Source: Pedobacter sp. FW305-3-2-15-E-R2A2 (GTDB lineage: Bacteria > Bacteroidota > Bacteroidia > Sphingobacteriales > Sphingobacteriaceae). From it: DNA of 64,000 nucleotides. Each line of letters opens with the position of its first letter. Position 1 is the first letter of the stretch. Of the stretch, positions 35,687 to 44,700 are shown in pieces. The notes beneath the pieces are model-generated. The model was not told the DNA's origin. It did no database searches and worked only from the letters and a program-made list of their open reading frames with translations. The stretch is taken from the NCBI RefSeq assembly GCF_038446955.1, contig NZ_CP151803.1:7502001-7566000 (forward strand), in the 5' to 3' direction. The position numbers and the translations under genes are program-made.

Positions 35687-36584
35687 GCTTTACCTGGAAA
35701 AAGAAGGCTTAAAGCCAAATACGGTGCAGCAGCACCGCAGGTATGTGGAGGGGTTTAAGGGCTGGATGAGCTCAGAAAGCCTGGCCATTACCGCCATAAG
35801 TTACAGTGATGTGCTGGATTATGCCGATCATCTGCAAAAGGAAGGCTGCAGTACAGGTTATGTAAACCGGGTATTGTTGTCGATACGTTATTACTTCAGC
35901 TGGCTTCAGCAAAGCAGTGGTGTCCATAACCCTGCCGCAGGTATCCGGCTGAAAGGTGCTGTTCGGGGTATCCCGCATGGCCTGCTGGAAAAAGCAGAGC
36001 TGGATGGATTGTATGAAGGTTATGTGGTGAAAGATGACCGTAGCCAGCGGAATAAAGTGATGTTGTCGCTGCTGATCTACCAGGGCATCACCAATGAAGA
36101 AATGCACCACTTAAAAGCAGATCATATCCAGCTTAAAGAAGGGAAGATCCGGATTGCGGCAATGGGTGGCAGCAATAGCCGTACGCTTAAACTGGAAGCT
36201 TTCCAGATCATGGAGCTACATGAATACCTCACTGTTACCCGGGTTAAAATCCTGGCTGGCAGCACAGATAACAGGCCGGGAAGAAAGCCTGAAATGATGA
36301 AGCCTGCAGCGCAGATCAGTCAGCTGTTTATCAGTATGAACGGCTCTGAAAACTTAAAGAACAGTCTGTTACACTTCAATTATGCTTTAAGAAAGCTAAA
36401 CCCTAAATATAAGAATGCGGCGCAGATCCGTCAGAGTGTCATCACTGAATGGCTAAAGGAAAAGGACTTAAGAACGGTTCAATATATGGCAGGCCATAAA
36501 TATGTAAGTTCAACTGAACGTTATCAGACGACCAACCTTGAAGACCTGAAAGAAGCTTTAAACAAGCACCATCCATTGAAGTAA
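35673..36584 (+). CDS. Second tyrosine recombinase-like protein, degenerate active site
   Basis: The ATG at 35673 inside the end of the previous gene gives 303 residues with a normal core-binding domain (NSFELYLEKEGLKPNTVQQH). In the catalytic domain the first Arg is Thr140 (QGITNEEM where the partner has CGLRKNEG), and the His of HxxR is Ala250 (AQIRQS). Arg253, His275 (AGHK) and Tyr284 (ERYQ) remain. It is therefore likely to bind DNA but to be impaired for cleavage, acting as a structural or directional partner of the upstream enzyme. Confidence 0.8.
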   Translation: MNSFELYLEKEGLKPNTVQQHRRYVEGFKGWMSSESLAITAISYSDVLDYADHLQKEGCSTGYVNRVLLSIRYYFSWLQQSSGVHNPAAGIRLKGAVRGIPHGLLEKAELDGLYEGYVVKDDRSQRNKVMLSLLIYQGITNEEMHHLKADHIQLKEGKIRIAAMGGSNSRTLKLEAFQIMELHEYLTVTRVKILAGSTDNRPGRKPEMMKPAAQISQLFISMNGSENLKNSLLHFNYALRKLNPKYKNAAQIRQSVITEWLKEKDLRTVQYMAGHKYVSSTERYQTTNLEDLKEALNKHHPLK

Positions 36585-37394
36585 TCCCTTTCACCACCTT
36601 CAGGGCATCAAAACCCACCCAGCTTTCAGCTTCCCTCTGTGCTTTGCTGCCCTTTCGCCCGGCTGATCCCTTCTGCCGGGAAGACCGGCCCCAAGCTATA
36701 TAACATAATACACATTATAAAACAGCCCCGCGAAGGCTATCCCGCGACCAAAGCTGCCCTTATAATGGGCTATTATGTTAAATAGCCGCACGCCCCGGCT
36801 GGCCTGCGCTCTGCCGTCTTCCTCCGGTCGGTCAGCGGCAAAGCCTGCGGCAGCATGTTATTGTTGAAGCTGATTGGGGCAGTGCAAGACTGGTCGGGGG
36901 AACAACGGAATCCCTTCGGAAACGGGGGCACTGGACCCGCCCAACCTCACAGGGATAGAAAGATCCGATCTTATCCTCCCCGCACACCAAAGAACTTTCC
37001 ATCCCTGCGAGGGATTGCATGATGCACTTTGCTGGCCTCCCAATCGTCAAGGGTTCAGGTAGTTCATCTGTTAAGCCACCCAGAGCCAAAGAAAGGAAAG
37101 CTGTCAAGGGAACGTGGAATAAATGGCCTTGCGGGCAAAGGCTAAGCGCGTTTATGCCGCGAAAGTCCCTTTACTGCTTTTCTTTCGAGGCTACCTTTGC
37201 TGTTACAGATGATCTAACGAACAAGCACTGCCTTTCATAGTACCGCTCTCTGCAAAAAACAAACAACAAAAACGACCAAAAAACAAGGTTGGTGGATGAA
37301 AATCAAATCTATATCTTTGGTAGAGGAACGTTCTTTATAGCACTGAAAAAGTGCGGCTGGAAAAGTTTGGAGAAGGCAAAAAAAACGCGGTAGG
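36585..37394. other. 810-base non-coding region of the recombinase module with nested inverted repeats
   Basis: No convincing gene is seen. The left part holds a CCCGGC / GCCGGG hairpin (about 36658-36680) and nested inverted repeats. TAACATAATA (36701-36710) pairs with TATTATGTTA (36771-36780), and inside it ATTATAA pairs with TTATAAT, around a core with two CCGCG blocks. The middle (about 36840-37200) is GC-richer than the rest of the window. These features fit a recombinase attachment site and/or a structured RNA. ORFs here on either strand have unlikely composition. Confidence 0.5.
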
Positions 37395-38090
37395 CAATAC
37401 GATTATGGGGCAAGGTTCTATGATCCGGTGATTGGGAGGTGGAATGTGGTAGATCCTAAAGCGGAAGAGATGAGACGGCACTCTCCTTATAATTATGCTT
37501 TCAATAATCCGATTAGATACATAGATCCAGATGGAATGGCGGCTATTGACCCAACTGTTGGATGGGCAATTTGGAATGCTATAAAAACAGCAGTTTCAAC
37601 AAATGGAGTTATTGGAACATTAGAAGTCGTTGGTACTGGAGCTGCTACAGCTGTTGTTGGGACAGTAGCTTTAGTTCTCCTGCCGCAAAATGGTACGGGA
37701 GCAGGATCCGATAATCCTAAGCCTGTTATGCCTCCACCATACGTTCCGATTTCAGACAAAAAAGGTGCTGATGAGAAAAGTCCAACCGACAGAGAATTAC
37801 CTAGAGATAAAAATGGAAGGCCTACGGTTGATCCTGAGGCTTCAGATGCAGGACCTCATACCCAATTAGGTAAAAAATCTGGTCGAAATGGTGATTATAA
37901 ACAAGCTAGAGAATTTGATGAAAAAGGAGAGCCAGTGAAAGACTTAGATTTCACTGATCATGGGCGTCCACAAACTCACCCGAATCCGCATCAACATGAA
38001 TATCTTCCTAATCCTACCGGTGGTACACCTCAAAGAAGTAAAAAAGCCGAGCCTTTTAGTTATAAACCTTTTAAGCCAGTGATAAAATGA
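37395..38090 (+). CDS. Orphan Rhs tip with Ntox24-like toxin domain
   Basis: The frame opens inside the conserved core segment (QYDYGARFYDPVIGRWNVVD) with no signal peptide or YD repeats, so this is a displaced C-terminal tip; a GTG at 37428 could serve as an internal start. After DPDGM there is a hydrophobic segment (about 50-85). A toxin domain ends the protein with RNGDYKQAREFDEKGEPV, DFTDHGRPQTHPNPHQH and NPTGGTPQRS, matching my recollection of polymorphic toxin type 24, a presumed RNase. Its stop overlaps the next gene start (ATGA). Confidence 0.75.
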   Translation, partial: QYDYGARFYDPVIGRWNVVDPKAEEMRRHSPYNYAFNNPIRYIDPDGMAAIDPTVGWAIWNAIKTAVSTNGVIGTLEVVGTGAATAVVGTVALVLLPQNGTGAGSDNPKPVMPPPYVPISDKKGADEKSPTDRELPRDKNGRPTVDPEASDAGPHTQLGKKSGRNGDYKQAREFDEKGEPVKDLDFTDHGRPQTHPNPHQHEYLPNPTGGTPQRSKKAEPFSYKPFKPVIK

Positions 38091-38530
38091 CAAGATCTAT
38101 AAAAATAAATGGAGATGACAGCTCTATACTATCAGTTAGCTTAACGGATATCTTAAATTGTCTTGAAGATGGTGAAAAAATAGAATGGGGAATGTTATGG
38201 TTAGAAGCTGTAGGAGAGTTAGATGGAGAAAGGTCAATCGTTGATTTGGAGCAGGAAATCAATAAATCTGAAAAGGCTACGATGATGACGTGGAAAGAAC
38301 TGATAGAGTTATCGAGCCAGATCATTCAAGGGATTAATCTCTTGATTATTGGAGACAGACTACGTGTAAAAATAAAAAAGTACCTGACCGATAAAGAGAT
38401 GTATTCAGGCTGTGATTATACAATTGAGCTCATTGATTCATCTTATTGGATTATTCATTCTAAAAATGAAACCTTCTTGGAAAATGTATTTAAAGAGCTA
38501 AAAGGTGTTGAATATATAAACCCCCTGTAG
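38087..38530 (+). CDS. Probable immunity protein for the Ntox24-like tip
   Basis: The 147-residue acidic protein overlaps the toxin-tip stop by 4 bases, the standard toxin/immunity arrangement. There is no signal peptide or membrane helix, consistent with a cytoplasmic inhibitor. Its sequence (starting MTRSIKINGDDSSILSVSLT, with EKIEWGMLWLEAVGELDG) is not a family I can name. The role is inferred from position. Confidence 0.65.
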   Translation: MTRSIKINGDDSSILSVSLTDILNCLEDGEKIEWGMLWLEAVGELDGERSIVDLEQEINKSEKATMMTWKELIELSSQIIQGINLLIIGDRLRVKIKKYLTDKEMYSGCDYTIELIDSSYWIIHSKNETFLENVFKELKGVEYINPL

Positions 38531-38550
38531 CTATTCTGCATAACTCATTA

Positions 38551-38595
38551 TAAATAGGAAAAGCTGGACGTAGATAGACTGGCTTTTCCTATTTA
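38551..38595. terminator. Bidirectional terminator between immunity gene and XRE remnant
   Basis: TAAATAGGAAAAGC and GCTTTTCCTATTTA form a 14-bp perfect stem around a 17-base loop. It serves the plus-strand immunity gene and, on the other strand, the remnant regulator whose stop codon lies within its right arm (38593-38595). Confidence 0.75.
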
Positions 38596-38724
38596 TTGAT
38601 TATACTCTTTCCTGGTGTTAGCATCCCGGATAAAAGCGTCAATGATGGCAATCAAGTGAGACTTGTCATCGTCAGAGAGTCCTTCTATCTGTTGCATCCG
38701 CTTAACTGTTCTTTTATATTCAAT
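38593..38724 (-). pseudogene. 3' remnant of a second XRE-type regulator
   Basis: On the minus strand a stop codon is preceded by about 43 codons ending in DAFIRDANTRKEYNQ. The upstream YKRTVKRMQQIEGLSDDDKS stretch parallels the C-terminal tail of the intact regulator at 32493-32837 (RINDIQKMDAETKSILFNVI). No HTH domain or start codon is present; the frame is lost at about 38725, where lipase-tip sequence begins on the other strand. Confidence 0.6.
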
Positions 38725-38729
38725 TAAAA

Positions 38730-39314
38730 GGGGGCTGGGCTGTCAGCAAGAGAAATGTTGGATTAAAATCTTCTGACTTTACCAATTCTAATACAGGAAT
38801 AAAGTCCGCTTTATATGAAAGGACAACAGATGGTAAAACAGAGTATGTTTACGCTACAGCAGGGACAGAAGTTCCTGATATAAAAAATACTCAGGATATA
38901 ACAGCTAACGGTGCACAGTTATTTGGTAATTCAGCTCAATATGATAAATCAGTAGATAATGCGAAGACTATTCGTGCTAATTTAGGAGACGCAGAACTTA
39001 CCTATGTTGGTCATTCCTTGGGTGGAGGTGAAGCTAGTGTTAATTCGATAGTAACTGGAGATAAGGCTATTACGTTCAATGCAGCAGGTATTAGCACGGG
39101 AACAAAAATGAAATATGGAGGATTTTCTGCTATTTTTAAATCTTTTTCTAATCAAATTACAGCTTATCAACTTAAGTCAGATCCATTAACTATCTTTCAA
39201 GATGTTACGTTATCACCAAGCGCGATAGGAAATGTAAAAATGATTAGTCCGAAGGGAGCTGATGCAAAAACAAATGGTCATAGTATTTTAAGTGTTATTA
39301 AGAGTATACGTTAA
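38730..39314 (+). pseudogene. 5'-truncated Rhs tip with class 3 lipase-like toxin domain
   Basis: The open frame of about 194 codons has no start and lacks the core segment. The sequence GIKSALYERTTDGKTEYVYA, TAGTEVPDIKNTQD and the nucleophile elbow GHSLGGGEAS mark a lipase_3-type alpha/beta hydrolase of the kind used as a phospholipase toxin. ITFNAAGISTG follows the elbow as expected. The 5' end joins abruptly to the XRE remnant near 38725-38740. An internal ATG at 39018 gives a 98-residue fragment only. Without Rhs fusion it is probably not delivered. Confidence 0.65.
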
Positions 39315-39315
39315 T

Positions 39316-40128
39316 ATGGATGTTTGCAAAAAAATATTCTTCATTGGAATCATAATGTTGTGTTCCTGTACGAAATATTTACCTGGCTTTGATTTTGACC
39401 TATTTAAGGGAACAGAAAGCTATGAGTTAGCTTTAGCTGTTAAAAGAGAGTCTATTGATGAAATAACTCAGATAGTAAAAGAAGGAAAAGTGTCTGTTGA
39501 TGCTTTAGATCCAAAGTTTGGTCACTCTTTGTTAATGCTTGCAGTTGCAAATGATTTATCAGCATCTGTTAAAAGGTTATTGGAATTAGGTGCAGATCCG
39601 AATAAAAGATCGGTAACAAATTCTATTACCACGAATGAAATTATAACACCTGTTTTTGTGGCATGTAATTATATTTATAAGAAAAACTATTGTGATACTA
39701 CCATATTAAAGACACTTATTAATTACGGCGGAAAAGTAGATGATGAGATTGAAGTAGAGTTCCAGAATGCAGAATACAAGTCGATTGCGACTCCATTAAT
39801 CGAAGCAACAAAGAGTGATTGCCTTGATATAGTGGAACTTTTAGTCCAGTCAGGTGCTGATATAAATAAATATAATTATATAGAAGGAAATGGTCCCATT
39901 TCCAGCTCCATTATTCATGGTAATCTAAATGTGTTAAAATATTTAATCATAGATAGAAATATAAAAATACCAAGGTACTCTTTTGTTAGGCAAGCACACA
40001 ATGAGGTTCCAAGGGAAGAATTGACTGTGACAGATTTTCTAAATGAACAGAAATATGATGAAAATTCGAAGGAATTTAAGGTCAGAAAGGAGATTATCGA
40101 TTACCTGAAGAAAAAAAATCTAAAATAG
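39316..40128 (+). CDS. Ankyrin-repeat lipoprotein, probable immunity to the lipase tip
   Basis: The start at 39316 follows the lipase-fragment stop by one base. The 270-residue product has a lipoprotein signal (MDVCKKIFFIGIIMLCSC, Cys18) and at least three ankyrin-like repeats (SLLMLAVANDLSASVKRLLE, LGADPNKR, TPLIEATKSDCLDIVELL, QSGADINKYN). Periplasmic or membrane-anchored ankyrin proteins are common partners of phospholipase toxins. It has survived intact although its toxin is truncated, as expected for retained immunity. Confidence 0.75.
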   Translation: MDVCKKIFFIGIIMLCSCTKYLPGFDFDLFKGTESYELALAVKRESIDEITQIVKEGKVSVDALDPKFGHSLLMLAVANDLSASVKRLLELGADPNKRSVTNSITTNEIITPVFVACNYIYKKNYCDTTILKTLINYGGKVDDEIEVEFQNAEYKSIATPLIEATKSDCLDIVELLVQSGADINKYNYIEGNGPISSSIIHGNLNVLKYLIIDRNIKIPRYSFVRQAHNEVPREELTVTDFLNEQKYDENSKEFKVRKEIIDYLKKKNLK

Positions 40129-40137
40129 AGAACCTAA

Positions 40138-40864
40138 CCAGATTACGAGGCTAGGTTCTATGATCCAGTAATAGGTCGCTGGAACGTCGTAGATCCGATG
40201 GCGGAACAAATGAGGAGGCATTCTCCATATAATTACGAGTTCAATAACCCTATAAGGTTTGTTGATCCCGATGGGATGATGCCCGTCGATCCTGGTTTTT
40301 GGGCTCAACTATTAGCTACACTTGGATTTGGTCCAAACAATCAACCTAGAGATCGGGAGGAAGCACAAGAACAAGCTGAAAATCGAAAACCAATTACAGA
40401 GCTTAGTGAAAAAGCAAAACAAGCTGAAAAGAAATTGAATAAGGTACCTCTTCTTAGAGGGGCTATGAAGATAGTGAAAGGTGCTTCGGGGAGTTTTTCC
40501 GAAAAAACAAATTATGGAGCAGTCGCATTAGGCATGCTTGAAGTTGGAGGAGATGTTCTTGTAGGAACAGAGGCTAAAGCGACTCAATGGTTAGGTGAAG
40601 GCCTGCAATTGATAAATGGCGTTCTGACTATTGAGAATGCATTCGATTTAGGGGCACGAAATTTACTCACTAAAAAGAGTGGTAGGGAAAAGGGGTCAGA
40701 TGTTCCCCATTGGGCACGTGGACAGAAACCCCAAGCTGGTGAGTCAGGTAACGATTTTGCTAAAAGGTTAATGGATACACAATATGGAAAAGGAGAATGG
40801 AGGTACGGGGCCTGGTACCGAGTATAACAAGTTAAAAAAGAATGGTGACAGAAGAAATAAATAA
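40138..40864 (+). pseudogene. Orphan Rhs tip with frameshifted toxin C-terminus
   Basis: The frame opens at the core segment (PDYEARFYDPVIGRWNVVDP) after an in-frame stop, then DPDGM and a variable tip. The toxin domain reads SDVPHWARGQKPQAGESG, NDFAKRLMDTQYGKGEW, then diverges and stops at 40827. Moving to the next frame at about 40801 restores GTGPGTEYNKLKKNGDRR to a stop at 40862-40864, the usual end of this Rhs toxin type (possibly type 33, uncertain). One extra A near 40801 explains it. An internal ATG at 40198 gives a 209-residue product lacking the true end. Confidence 0.7.
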
Positions 40865-40932
40865 TTTTTTATTAAAGTATTCCATTAAAGTGGTTTGATT
40901 ATTTTTCGGAGTTAAATATATCTATATATAGT

Positions 40933-41153
40933 ATGGAATTGTTTATTTATTATGGCATACTCACTTGAGCGAAGAACTTTCAGCCGGTGAAGATATTAAG
41001 CTGATTGGTGTTTACAGCACAAGAGAGCAAGCAGAAGCTGCGCAATCTCGTTCGGAATCGTTAGACGGTTTCAGAGACTCTGTTGAAGGGTTTGAGATTT
41101 CATCTCATAGGTTGGATCATGACGAGTGGACTTCTGGATTTATAACAGTTTAA
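40933..41153 (+). pseudogene. DUF7336-like immunity gene with an N-terminal frameshift
   Basis: The main open frame reads IVYLLWHTHLSEELSAGED, IKLIGVYSTREQAEAAQ, GFRDSVEGFEI and DHDEWTSGFITV, matching a small DUF7336-type family. It has no ATG before TAG/TAT. An ATG at 40933 is in a different frame, and restoring one A in GGAA (40936-40938) would join them as MEIVYLLWHTH. The gene sits where the immunity partner of the preceding tip is expected. An internal TTG at 40965 could give a shortened 62-residue product. Confidence 0.6.
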
Positions 41154-41159
41154 TAGAAT

Positions 41160-41720
41160 ACTATTAAAGTCTTTTAAAAATAGGAATCTGGAGCCCGGCT
41201 GAAATGTAGACTGAACCCAAAAGTTTAGACAAATTAAAAGATTAATTTCGATAATAATGAGCGCAAATTATCATTTTATATAGTCGATTTTAAGGGGAGG
41301 AAAGTTAGTGAGATTGATATTGGATCATCATTTGATTAGCTATCTATGCACTTGTTTATCTTAGCTTCATTTGTGGAAATCTGCTCCACGGACAGCGACT
41401 AAAGTGGCAGGCTATGAAGCAGGTTTTGGTATAGTGAATCCAGGAAGTTTTTTCGAAAAATCCATCGAACACATAGACAAATGCAGTAGGCAAGAAATGA
41501 AATCTAAATTTTATAAGGATTAAATTTGTAGATTAGGCCTGTCTAAAAATTAATATATGCTTTCATTTCCTCTTTTGAAAAAGCGCGATTTTACTTATAC
41601 TTCAGGGATATGGTTATTCTTTGTTTTTTGATAACTCAAATTTCTATAGCATCCTTTTAGCTGATGCCTCTTGAATCTTCAGAATGAAAATATCATATTA
41701 CCCCCTTTATATTAACTTGC
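41160..41720. other. 560-base region of gene relics (possible IS3-type end and AraC fragment)
   Basis: No intact gene is seen. Near 41207-41230, CTGAACCCAAAAGTTTAGAC resembles the terminal repeat of IS3/IS150-group elements, but no transposase follows. At 41408-41523 the plus frame reads KVAGYEAGFGIVNPGSFF, like the second helix-turn-helix of an AraC-type regulator, ending at a stop. The rest is AT-rich and featureless. It separates the decayed tip cassette from the YD-repeat protein. Confidence 0.35.
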
Positions 41721-44700
41721 ATGTTTGTATTTTTGAATAACCTGAAAAAAAACATTTTAGTTGTTTTTTTATTTCTACTGTTAATTCCTTTTATAGCGCT
41801 CTCGCAGGGGAGTACGATTCCAATTACGCTTCCTAAAGTATTGCCGGCTTCTCCTCAGGCTCAGACCTATATGAGATATGGTGAAATTCCGATTGATTTA
41901 AGCACCGGTGTTCCCAATATTAGTATCCCTATATACACCCTAAAGGCAAATAAACTTGAAATTCCTATAAATATATCCTATCATGCATCGGGTAACAAGG
42001 TAAGTGATATCGCATCAACAGTGGGACTAGGCTGGGTGCTCAATGCAGGCGGAGTGATTGTGCAGAACATCGTAAATAATGAGGATTCCTATCCGCTGGA
42101 TTTTGCATTCTCTTCAGCGCAGGATGTCGATAATTTATTGGCTTCTCAAGCTAATACGACGGATGTTAGGTGGCTGCAATACGCTGGAAATAAAAATTAT
42201 GTTTCAACCGGGGATATTGCGTCAGACAAATACTATATTAACTTTAATGGTTTTTCTGGCTTTTTCCGATATAATATGGTGAGTAAGGAGATTGAAACAA
42301 TGCCTTATTCTACCTTGAAAATAAAACGAATTAACTTCAATTCTTTTGAGATTACTGATGATGAAGGAATAATTTGGAAGTTTGATCATAAAGGAGTTCA
42401 GCAAGGTCCCAATGGATTTATAGGAGGATCGAAGGAATATTATCTGACAAAAATCGGATTTCCAGGATCGAATGAAACAGTCGACCTTAACTATATAAAT
42501 TCAGATGAATATTATACCTACGGATTTTCTGAAACAGCCCGACACGGCGTACAAGTTAAACATGAGGGTTGGATAAAGTTAGATCCTAACTTTGACGAAT
42601 ACGTGCAAAGTACCAGCACGAATTATATTAATTCTCGTGAGACCGATTTGTTGTATCAGACGAAAGTTAACTCCCCACTGCTTTCATCTATAACATGGAA
42701 AAATAGAGTGCTATCTTTCAACTATTTAAAAGACAGGCTGGATCCGATGAAGGAACGACTATCAACTATCGAAATTAAGGATGGCGATGTATCAAAAATC
42801 ACGAGTTTTGACAATAATCATTACCTAGGAGTCAACAGCGGTAATTATAGGTTAATGCTAAATGGAATTAAGGTAGATCAGGAAGAATATAAGTTTTCTT
42901 ATAATCCAATTGATCTACCATACTATTCAAATTACAATTATCAGACAGATAAGGCTTTTTGTGAAGATTTCTGGGGCTATTATAATGGGAATCATAAACA
43001 TCATATTCCATTTAAATGGACTGAAGGAACTATAGTGAATAATTTAATTACTAAGGCTGTCCGTAGTTATGTTCCTTCAAGAGAACCAGATACATCACTC
43101 GTTAAAGCTGGTATTTTAACTGCCATCAGGTATCCTACTGGTGGACGGTCAGAATTTGAATTTGAATTGAACCGGGGTAAAAACGTCTATTCCGGGTTCC
43201 CGGAGAAAACAGATTCCATTAATTATTTTGGCGGATTGAGAATCAAAAAAGTGATCAATTTTGAGGGAGATAAAATATCGGAGTCAAAATTCTATGAGTA
43301 TTCCGGGGGGGCAACGACCCGCATGATTACACCTGCTCATTTTTTAAAGAATACTGCAGTGTTTTATGTGCCTAAAACAGCCCAGCCCGCTGGAATGTAT
43401 AATTACCAGGACATTAATGTCTATGATAATGAATTTGCATCCCACGCAATGAGTGGTTTTCCCTTTGACGACAATGGGTCTGTAGGGTTTTACAAAAATG
43501 TCACAGTGTATAACGATGCCCTGGATAAAAAGTCCGGAAAAACAGACTACGAATATTCGTCCTACATTCCAGCAGATATTATCAATCTGGACCGGGGCAG
43601 CATTAAACCTGACCTTCTAAAGCAACGCGAGTATGAATATAAAAATGGAGCTTATGGCCTCTTGAAGGAAACTACAAATGGTTATACTAAAGTCGCTTTA
43701 CCAAAATTCCTGACTGCAATTCGAGTAGAAGAAGAAGACAAAACCACTGACCCTTATCCTATCCTCCTGGAGGATATACCTTTTAAATATTATCTCCAAT
43801 CTTTGAAAGTATTGGGTTACCAGTTTAATAAGAATTTCTCAGTTTGGGGTGTCTTAGGGGATAAAAGCTTTAACCTGTTAACTGAAACTTCTGTCAAAGA
43901 TTTTGCCCCAGGTGGCGTAATTGAATCTAAGACTTCTTATTTATATGATCCGTCCTATCGACTTTTAACACCAATTGAAGTCAGGAAAACTGGAAGTGAC
44001 AATATAGTCAGGAGGGAGGTTTTCACACATCCTTTTGATTATCCCGGTAACACCGATTATCAGCAGATGGTAATTCAAAATATACGCTCTCCCACTGTGG
44101 AAGTTTTTAGTTATAAAGAAAGTGTGCTTCTAAGTAAAACAAAGCAAGATTTTAAAAAATTTGGGAATCAATTTTTCGTGGGAAATGTCAGCGCTGCGAA
44201 GGGAAATGATGTTTATGAAAAAAGAATCAACTATTTGAAGTATGATGAAAATGGCAATCCTCTTTTCATTACTAAAGACAGCGTAACCAAAATCGTATAT
44301 CTATGGAGCTATAAAGGTGAATTTCCTGTTGCGGAGATTACCAATGTTTCCTACACTGATATGGAGGGGGTCTTGGGTACAGCGAATATAGCTAGCTTCA
44401 GAAATTCAAATCCTGATAAAGGAGCATTAGATAATTTTCTTCAGCCACTAAAATTGGCTTTCCCTCAAGCCCGGATTTCTCAGTATACTTACAAATCATT
44501 GTTAGGTATAACCACGTCTACTGACATTAAAGGCTTAACGACGTATTATCAATATGATAATTTTCACAAGCTTAAAAGTGTTAAAGATCACAACGGTAAT
44601 ATAATCAGGAATTATCAATATAATTATAAGCCAGTTCCAGTATCTACAGTTTACTACAATGCTCGCAAGGAGGCCAGAATAATTAGAAACAACTGCGGTG

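Larger units (their letters stand above)
32493..37394. mobile_element. Putative mobile module: XRE, SymE-like, AAA ATPase, two tyrosine recombinases and structured non-coding DNA
   Basis: A block of about 4.9 kb separates the first Rhs/immunity pair from the orphan tips. It has a divergently read regulator, then four tightly coupled plus-strand genes (stop/start overlap TAATG between the first two, 14-base overlap between the recombinases), and ends in about 0.8 kb of non-coding DNA. By eye its base composition is richer in G+C than the flanking toxin cassettes. Exact ends, target duplications and terminal repeats were not found; the boundaries given are the flanking genes. Confidence 0.5.

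Noticed and set aside
36832..37107. Minus-strand 91-codon frame (and overlapping frames on both strands) in the non-coding tail of the module
   Set aside because: The composition is rich in Pro, Cys and Ser with no family resemblance, several frames are open at once because of the G+C content, and no start context is evident. More likely structural DNA.
28534..41153. Possible CRISPR or tandem repeat array in the toxin region
   Set aside because: The repeated element is the protein-coding Rhs core segment, spaced kilobases apart. No short regularly spaced repeats were seen.
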